Shown: positions 7,272 through 10,973 of the stretch, in pieces
Layout of the letters: every line of letters begins with the position of its first letter
Numbering within the stretch: the first letter of the stretch is position 1
NCBI GenBank assembly: GCA_004552385.1
Contig: SFOL01000056.1
Location: 1-10,973 of the forward strand
Length of the DNA: 10,973 bases
Origin: Bacteroidales bacterium
GTDB taxonomy: Bacteria; Bacteroidota; Bacteroidia; Bacteroidales; Marinilabiliaceae
Direction: 5' to 3'
The notes under the pieces: generated by a model
The model's database searches: none
What the model saw: the letters and a program-made list of their open reading frames with translations, nothing else
Told to the model about the DNA's origin: nothing
Translations under genes and position numbers: made by a program

Positions 7272-8036
7272 CTAAAACTTAAGGTGTTTCACCGAGTTGC
7301 CGCATCTCTCTATCTCGAGCAGGGCGTCAATGCCTATCTCGAGATGGGGGCGTACGAACTGCGAGGTCACCTTCCTGTCGCTCTCGGTCGTCTTCACGCC
7401 CTCCGGTATCATTGGCTGATCTGACACAAGAAGGAGAGCTCCTGTCGGAATCTCGTTGTGGAACCCCACGGTGAAGAGCGTCGCGGTCTCCATGTCCACC
7501 GCCATGCAGCGCATAGTCTCAATCTTGTGCTTGAATGAGTCGTCGTGTTCCCACACGCGGCGGTTGGTGGTGTATACTGTGCCTGTCCAGTAGTCATAGC
7601 CATGGTCGCGGATGGTGCCAGACACTGCGCGCTGAAGCGAGAACGCTGGCAGGGCAGGCACCTCTGGCGGCATGTAGTCGTTGCTCGTGCCTTCTCCACG
7701 AATGGCCGCTATCGGCAGGATGAAATCGCCTATCTCATTCTTCTTCTTGGCTCCGCCGCATTTGCCAAGGAACAGCACGGCCTTTGGCCTTATGGCCGTC
7801 AGAAGGTCCATTATCGTGGCGGCGTTAGGGCTCCCCATCCCGAAGTTGATTATGGCCACGTCTTTGGTCATCGCGTTGGGCATGTTGCCGCCCTTGACTT
7901 CGACCCCATATATGTCCGCAAACATCTCCACGTAGTTCATAAAGTTGGTCAGTAATATGTATCGTGGGAATTCGCTCAGATCCCTGCCCGTGTAGCGAGG
8001 CAGCCAGTTCTCTACTATCTCTTGTTTTGTCTTCAT
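7272..8036 (-). CDS. amn: AMP nucleosidase, short form
   Basis: This encodes 254 residues of the nucleoside phosphorylase fold, matching the short AMP nucleosidases of Bacteroidetes. The expected reaction is AMP plus water to adenine plus ribose 5-phosphate, in purine turnover in the cytosol. The phosphate/ribose-binding strand Ile-Ile-Asn-Phe-Gly-Met-Gly-Ser-Pro (62-70) is followed by Phe-Leu-Gly-Lys-Cys-Gly-Gly (89-95), the family Met-Glu-Thr in Val-Asp-Met-Glu-Thr-Ala (180-185), and the base-handling Asp in Val-Ser-Asp-Gln-Pro (204-208). It lacks the extra N-terminal regulatory domain of the roughly 480-residue E. coli enzyme, which is usual for this subfamily. The ATG at 8036 is well supported by AGGAG seven to eight bases upstream. 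It is first in a likely amn-holA operon. Closely related purine or uridine phosphorylases are a less likely alternative. Confidence 0.9.
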   Translation of the reverse strand: MKTKQEIVENWLPRYTGRDLSEFPRYILLTNFMNYVEMFADIYGVEVKGGNMPNAMTKDVAIINFGMGSPNAATIMDLLTAIRPKAVLFLGKCGGAKKKNEIGDFILPIAAIRGEGTSNDYMPPEVPALPAFSLQRAVSGTIRDHGYDYWTGTVYTTNRRVWEHDDSFKHKIETMRCMAVDMETATLFTVGFHNEIPTGALLLVSDQPMIPEGVKTTESDRKVTSQFVRPHLEIGIDALLEIERCGNSVKHLKF

Positions 8037-8072
8037 GCTCTGTCTCCTTTGCTTTTGGTGTCTCAGTTTTTA

Positions 8073-8080
8073 CAAAAATA
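8073..8080 (-). promoter_or_regulatory. candidate -7 box for amn-holA
   Basis: On the minus strand this reads TATTTTTG, an exact match to TAnnTTTG, 36 bases before the amn ATG. A second exact match (TATGTTTG) lies at 8123-8130 on the same strand. Neither has a TTTG at the usual -33 distance, so which one is used cannot be decided. Confidence 0.4.
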
Positions 8081-8131
8081 ACATTTTCCGTCCGCATGAG
8101 GTTTTCTCTTCACTCTCATCTCCAAACATAT

Positions 8132-8163
8132 TTTGCCCAAACACGTATAAGACATTAGCTTCG
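8132..8163 (+). promoter_or_regulatory. candidate promoter for the 35-residue membrane peptide gene
   Basis: TTTG at 8132-8135, a 20-base spacer and TAGCTTCG at 8156-8163 fit the Bacteroidetes -33/-7 layout, with one mismatch in the -7 box. Initiation about seven bases on would leave a leader of roughly 95 bases before the ATG at 8264. A 6-base inverted repeat (AAGACA at 8149-8154, TGTCTT at 8180-8185) brackets the -7 box and the likely start of transcription. Confidence 0.35.
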
Positions 8164-8263
8164 TCAAGAAGGCGACTGCTGTCTTGCCCAAGCTCCTAAT
8201 CCAAATTCTTTTTTGCCGTGGGGCGTGCTCGCTCTTTGCGCAAGTAACTAAGGCTTTTTTGTT

Positions 8264-8371
8264 ATGGTGTCTTCTATGCTCCTCATTGCGGCCAAGGCGG
8301 TTGTCTACGCCATGTTCTCGCTCATGCTGTTCATAGGGGTTGATAATCTGGTCAGCTCAAAGGGCAAGTAG
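8264..8371 (+). CDS. small single-helix membrane peptide, 35 residues
   Basis: An ATG at 8264 opens 35 codons closed by TAG. The product begins Met-Val-Ser-Ser-Met-Leu-Leu-Ile, is hydrophobic from about residue 4 to 25 with only one Lys inside (residue 11), and ends Val-Asn/Ser-rich with Ser-Ser-Lys-Gly-Lys. That is the layout of a one-pass membrane peptide with a short basic tail. Codons are GC-ending, like those of the neighbouring genes. A promoter-like pair lies upstream and a strong terminator lies 56 bases after the stop, which makes a separate short transcription unit plausible. The leader before the ATG is T-rich with no clear Shine-Dalgarno sequence, which is not decisive in Bacteroidetes. 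I do not recognise the family. It could be a small subunit of a membrane complex, a regulatory micro-protein or a toxin-like peptide, and nothing here decides between these. Confidence 0.55.
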   Translation: MVSSMLLIAAKAVVYAMFSLMLFIGVDNLVSSKGK

Positions 8372-8427
8372 TCATTTCTTTTTTGACTGCTTCTTCACTT
8401 ATCTTTTTTATTTAATTAAACACACGG

Positions 8428-8460
8428 CGGCGTTATTTTAAGGTTACGCCGTTTTTTTTT
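8428..8460 (+). terminator. intrinsic terminator after the 35-residue peptide gene
   Basis: CGGCGT at 8428-8433 pairs with ACGCCG at 8446-8451 across a 12-base loop and is followed by nine T residues. The stem is short but GC-rich and the T tract is long, so termination on the plus strand is likely. It separates the small gene from the transporter downstream. Confidence 0.8.
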
Positions 8461-8491
8461 GTCTGGCCGAGGGCTATCTTAGCTTGTGAAT

Positions 8492-9517
8492 ATGTCTTGC
8501 CAGTCGGGGGTCTCCGTGCTCTGGCTGTGTGGAGCCGACTTAATTATCTTGCCAGTGGAGCGTGTGTTTTCTTTTCTCCGCAATTGGACGTTGCCCCTTG
8601 CCATGTTGGCCGGGGTGATCTTTTATGCGGCGTTTCATAATCTCCCTTTCTTGCGGCCGTTTCACTCTGCGGTCTGGGCTTTAGACGCTTACCTTACTCC
8701 TGCCCTTATCTTTGCGCAGTTGCTGCTCACGTTTTGCCGTGTGGACCCCAAGCAGTTCCGCCTAAGGCGGTGGCATCTTTGGCTGCTTGGCTTCCAGGTC
8801 GTGTTCGCGTCGGCGGCCTATGTCGTCCTTGCTCCGCTTTCGCCAGTTTTGGCGCAGGGCGCAATGGTGTGCCTGGTCTGCCCTACGGCCACGGCGGCTG
8901 CTGTCATCACGCATAAATTGGGAGGCTCGGCCGAGACGCTGATCACTTTTACGCTTATGGATAATGTGTTGGCCGCCATCTACGTGCCTCTTGTCTTCCC
9001 TCTTGTCTACGCTCAGCAGGGTGGACTCGACTTCCTCGACGCTTTTTTGATTATTCTCGGAAAGGTTTTCCCGCTTCTAATCTTCCCCTTCCTTGTCGCG
9101 CAAGCCCTGCGGTTATTTGTCTCGTCCGCCCACTCCTGGCTTCGCGAGCATTCCGGCCTCGCGTTTTATATATGGGCTCTCGCTCTGGCCATGGTTATGG
9201 GCAAGACCGCAAAAAGTATTGTTGACGATTCTGACGAGATGATTATCGTCCTGTCGCTCGCTCTTGTGGCCGTGGCCGCTTGCGCAGTTCAATTCTTGTT
9301 CGGTAAAGTAATGGGCGGGCGCTATGGCGATCGGATAAGCGGGGGCCAGGCCCTCGGGCAGAAGAACACGGTCTTGGCTATCTGGATGGCGCAAACATAT
9401 CTCGACCCGTTGTCGTGCGTCGCCCCCGGAGCCTACGTCTTGTGGCAGAATGTGGTTAACAGCTATCAGCTGTGGAAAAAGAGGCATAAGGAGTCGGGAG
9501 CTCGCCATTCCCGTTAA
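8492..9517 (+). CDS. bile acid:sodium symporter (BASS) family transporter
   Basis: From the ATG at 8492 this encodes 341 residues with about nine to ten hydrophobic segments, placing it in the inner membrane. Family marks are the crossover-helix-like Cys-Pro-Thr-Ala-Thr-Ala-Ala-Ala (130-137) followed by His-Lys-Leu-Gly-Gly, and the C-terminal Gly-Gly-Gln-Ala-Leu-Gly-Gln-Lys-Asn-Thr (284-293) leading into Gln-Thr-Tyr-Leu-Asp-Pro-Leu. Substrates of this family range over bile acids, organic anions and keto acids, and the real one cannot be told. The start is uncertain: a GTG at 8486 is two codons upstream, but the first 24 residues from 8492 look unlike the family. A GTG at 8564 would give Met-Phe-Ser-Phe-Leu-Arg-Asn-Trp-Thr-Leu-Pro, which looks like a natural N-terminus. 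The acetyltransferase gene follows after 13 bases. Confidence 0.85.
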   Translation: MSCQSGVSVLWLCGADLIILPVERVFSFLRNWTLPLAMLAGVIFYAAFHNLPFLRPFHSAVWALDAYLTPALIFAQLLLTFCRVDPKQFRLRRWHLWLLGFQVVFASAAYVVLAPLSPVLAQGAMVCLVCPTATAAAVITHKLGGSAETLITFTLMDNVLAAIYVPLVFPLVYAQQGGLDFLDAFLIILGKVFPLLIFPFLVAQALRLFVSSAHSWLREHSGLAFYIWALALAMVMGKTAKSIVDDSDEMIIVLSLALVAVAACAVQFLFGKVMGGRYGDRISGGQALGQKNTVLAIWMAQTYLDPLSCVAPGAYVLWQNVVNSYQLWKKRHKESGARHSR

Positions 9518-9530
9518 TAACATTTGTAGC

Positions 9531-10049
9531 ATGGAGTTTTGTCTTCGACCGGCCACGGTGGCCGATGCGGAGGAGCTGCTCGCGATTTATGCCCCATACG
9601 TCACGGGCACTGCCGTCACTTTCGAGTATGTCGTGCCGTCTGTCAGCGAGTTCGCCGAGCGCATCCGTCATACACTCGCATCCTATCCATACATCGTGGC
9701 GCAGAGCGTAGCCGACGGGTCTCTGCTCGGATATGCCTACGCCGGGCGTTTCAAGGAGCGCGCCGCTTACCAATACGCCTGCGAGACCAGCATCTACGTG
9801 AGGCGTGACGCCCGTGGCCATAGGGTGGGCGAGGCTCTCTTGACTGAACTTGAGAACAGGCTTATAGCCAGGGGGGTCAAGAGCATCTGCGCTTGCATCA
9901 CGTACGTCCAGGTGGTTGATCCTTACCTTACTAATGCCAGCATGGCTTTCCATGAGCGTATGGGCTACCGACTTGTGGCACACTTCCATCGATCTGGTTT
10001 CAAGTTCGGCCGATGGTATGACATGATTTGGATGGAGAAGCTTGTCTGA
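9531..10049 (+). CDS. GNAT N-acetyltransferase, phosphinothricin acetyltransferase-like
   Basis: This encodes 172 residues of the GNAT fold, with the layout of the PAT/YncA group. These enzymes transfer acetyl from acetyl-CoA to a small amine, often an amino acid analogue such as phosphinothricin or methionine sulfoximine. The N-terminus Leu-Arg-Pro-Ala-Thr-Val-Ala-Asp-Ala (5-13) is typical. Glu85 in Cys-Glu-Thr-Ser-Ile-Tyr-Val aligns by eye with the catalytic Glu of PAT. The acetyl-CoA loop is Arg-Gly-His-Arg-Val-Gly (95-100). The C-terminal Gly-Phe-Lys-Phe-Gly-Arg-Trp-Tyr-Asp (156-164) matches the PAT ending. The ATG at 9531 is preferred because the 27 codons upstream overlap the transporter gene and are unlike the family. 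The 13-base gap suggests one transcript with the transporter. The natural substrate is unknown, and a true resistance role should not be assumed. Confidence 0.9.
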   Translation: MEFCLRPATVADAEELLAIYAPYVTGTAVTFEYVVPSVSEFAERIRHTLASYPYIVAQSVADGSLLGYAYAGRFKERAAYQYACETSIYVRRDARGHRVGEALLTELENRLIARGVKSICACITYVQVVDPYLTNASMAFHERMGYRLVAHFHRSGFKFGRWYDMIWMEKLV

Positions 10050-10050
10050 G

Positions 10051-10069
10051 GCCGCCAGCCTGCGGCTTT
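10051..10069 (+). terminator. possible weak first terminator after the acetyltransferase gene
   Basis: GCCGC at 10051-10055 pairs with GCGGC at 10062-10066 across a 6-base loop and is followed by only three T residues. It begins just after the acetyltransferase stop codon. It may assist the larger hairpin that follows, but on its own it is weak. Confidence 0.3.
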
Positions 10070-10079
10070 CCCCTCAACA

Positions 10080-10133
10080 AATAAAAGACCCGGCCCCATT
10101 GGCAATGATCCAATAGGAGCCGAGTCTTTTATT
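10080..10133. terminator. long imperfect bidirectional terminator between the acetyltransferase gene and thrH
   Basis: The arms 10080-10102 and 10110-10133 pair along almost their whole length, with two C-A mismatches and one bulged base, leaving a 7-base loop. The outer ends are AATAAAAG and CTTTTATT, so each strand ends in a short T-rich run. It lies 30 bases after the acetyltransferase stop and 14 bases after the thrH stop, between convergent genes. Confidence 0.85.
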
Positions 10134-10147
10134 CGTGTTGTCGCGTC

Positions 10148-10753
10148 CTACTTTGAGACGATCTCCAAAAGCCTTTTCTTGAGATCGTTAATATCCGTCA
10201 CGACAGGATATTGCGGGTAGTCGGCTTTGACGTTCTCTGGCGGGCAGAACAAGATACCCTTGTCGGCCGCCTCGAGCATTGTGACGTCGTTATACGAGTC
10301 GCCAAACGCCACGACGTCATACTTGAGGCTCTTGAATGCCTCCACAGTCTTGCGCTTCGGATCCGGCTGACGGAGCTTGTAGTTGGTGATGCGGCCTTTG
10401 TCATCGGTCTCCAGGCTGTGGCACAAGAGGAACGGGTTCTCCAGTTTGTCCATGAGCGGCTGGGCGAATTCAACGAATGTGTCCGACACGATTGCGAAAC
10501 GCGCCACCTTGCGCGTTTCGCGCACGAACTCCAGTGCGCCTGGCAGGGGATCCAGCGTGCCGATTACTTCCTGTATGTCATGGAGCGTCAGGCCGTGCTC
10601 GTCCAGGATGCGCAGTCTCATGCGCATCAGCTCGTCATAGTCTTTTATGTCTCTGGTGGTGAGCTTCAGCTCCTCTATGCCAGTCTTCTTGGCCACGTTG
10701 ACCCATATCTCGGGCACGAACACGCCCTCAAGGTCTGCACAAATTACCCACAT
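10148..10753 (-). CDS. thrH: ThrH-type phosphoserine phosphatase / homoserine phosphotransferase
   Basis: This encodes a 201-residue HAD-superfamily enzyme close in length to ThrH of Pseudomonas aeruginosa, which dephosphorylates phosphoserine and can pass the phosphate to homoserine. Motif I is Asp-Leu-Glu-Gly (7-10), with Glu9 where most HAD phosphatases have Asp, as is characteristic of ThrH. Pro-Glu-Ile-Trp (14-17) and Leu-Arg-Ile-Leu-Asp-Glu-His-Gly-Leu (47-55) are also ThrH-like. Motif II is Ser90-Asp-Thr, Lys134 or Lys144 may serve as motif III, and motif IV is Gly-Asp-Ser-Tyr-Asn-Asp (151-156). I chose the ATG at 10753, which aligns with the family start and has AAGGA close upstream. 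The longer frame from TTG at 10828 adds 25 basic residues and begins inside the -7 box. The gene converges on the acetyltransferase gene. Confidence 0.93.
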   Translation of the reverse strand: MWVICADLEGVFVPEIWVNVAKKTGIEELKLTTRDIKDYDELMRMRLRILDEHGLTLHDIQEVIGTLDPLPGALEFVRETRKVARFAIVSDTFVEFAQPLMDKLENPFLLCHSLETDDKGRITNYKLRQPDPKRKTVEAFKSLKYDVVAFGDSYNDVTMLEAADKGILFCPPENVKADYPQYPVVTDINDLKKRLLEIVSK

Positions 10754-10825
10754 ATTCCTTTTCTTGATAGGTTTGTTTTTGACGTATCGGATGCCTGTGC
10801 CTACCCGATTCCGCTTTTTTGAACG

Positions 10826-10833
10826 CAAAGTTA
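10826..10833 (-). promoter_or_regulatory. candidate -7 box for thrH
   Basis: On the minus strand this reads TAACTTTG, an exact match to the Bacteroidetes -7 consensus. Transcription would start about 65 bases before the ATG at 10753. The box includes the TTG at 10828, so that codon cannot be on the transcript, which supports the shorter thrH reading. No TTTG is seen at the usual -33 distance. Confidence 0.6.
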
Positions 10834-10920
10834 AGATTTTATATTCTATTACTGCTCCTTTGAGCCTTTTTTTCCTGTCGTCTGATGGAATGAGGGCGTG
10901 AAAAAGGCTAACTTAGCATT

Positions 10921-10973
10921 ATGGAACAGATTCAGATAGCGCCTAAGCGCAATCTTAGGCGGAGGACGCATGA
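10921..10973 (+). CDS. 5' end of an unidentified gene cut by the right edge
   Basis: An ATG at 10921 opens 17 complete codons to the window end (Met-Glu-Gln-Ile-Gln-Ile-Ala-Pro-Lys-Arg-Asn-Leu-Arg-Arg-Arg-Thr-His). The sequence is basic and has no recognisable motif. TAACTTAG at 10909-10916, one mismatch from the -7 consensus, lies only four bases upstream, so this ATG would be at or ahead of the expected transcription start. A competing start is the ATG at 10970 in another frame, four bases after GGAGG (10961-10965). One gene reading to the right is likely; which ATG is used cannot be settled here. Confidence 0.35.
   Translation, partial: MEQIQIAPKRNLRRRTH
10940..10965 (+). promoter_or_regulatory. 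hairpin abutting a Shine-Dalgarno sequence at the right edge
   Basis: CGCCTAAG at 10940-10947 and CTTAGGCG at 10954-10961 form a perfect 8-bp stem with a 6-base loop. The last base of the stem is the first base of GGAGG (10961-10965), which sits four bases before an ATG at 10970. If this is a leader, the hairpin touches the ribosome binding site and could modulate initiation. Confidence 0.4.

Noticed and set aside
8236..8243. TTGCGCAA palindrome just before the small peptide gene
   Set aside because: A single 8-base palindrome is expected by chance in a window this size, and no second copy was seen nearby.

Overview
The window is a compact stretch of mainly housekeeping genes from a Bacteroidetes chromosome, most likely order Bacteroidales. 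The evidence is of three kinds. The MutS, GpmA, HolA, short-form AMP nucleosidase and ThrH proteins look most like Bacteroidales versions. Several genes are preceded by the Bacteroidetes-type -7 box TAnnTTTG rather than a TATAAT box. Leaders are often A-rich with little or no Shine-Dalgarno sequence. The DNA is GC-rich by eye, which would fit a Muribaculaceae-like lineage, but that placement is inference. I see no rRNA, tRNA, CRISPR array, transposase, integrase or phage gene.

Left part (1-5114): a minus-strand gene for a POTRA-less Omp85-type outer-membrane beta-barrel (100-1434) is divergent from mutS (1557-4190, GTG start). mutS is followed by gpmA (4294-5046), which has its own promoter, strongly biased codons and a classic intrinsic terminator. 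A possible gene start reading off the left edge (1-60, minus) is weakly supported.

Middle part (5115-8036): a DUF805 three-helix membrane protein (5299-5685, plus) converges on a minus-strand group, with a perfect 16-bp bidirectional terminator between them. The minus-strand group reads, in order of transcription, AMP nucleosidase (8036-7272), DNA polymerase III delta subunit holA (7214-6180) and a 64-residue Cse60-like protein (6020-5826).

Right part (8037-10973): the 455-base gap after the AMP nucleosidase gene holds a 35-codon ORF for a one-helix membrane peptide (8264-8371), with its own candidate promoter and a clear terminator. Next come a bile acid:sodium symporter (BASS)-family transporter (start uncertain, to 9517) and, 13 bases later, a phosphinothricin-type GNAT acetyltransferase (9531-10049), probably co-transcribed. 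A long imperfect bidirectional terminator separates these from convergent thrH (10753-10148, minus). A divergent gene begins at the right edge, where a hairpin abuts a strong Shine-Dalgarno sequence.

Functionally the genes cover mismatch repair, glycolysis, chromosome replication, purine turnover, serine/threonine-related phosphate chemistry and envelope functions. They do not form one pathway. I found no convincing new multi-gene system. The best candidates for something undescribed are the 35-residue membrane peptide and the Cse60-like gene downstream of holA.
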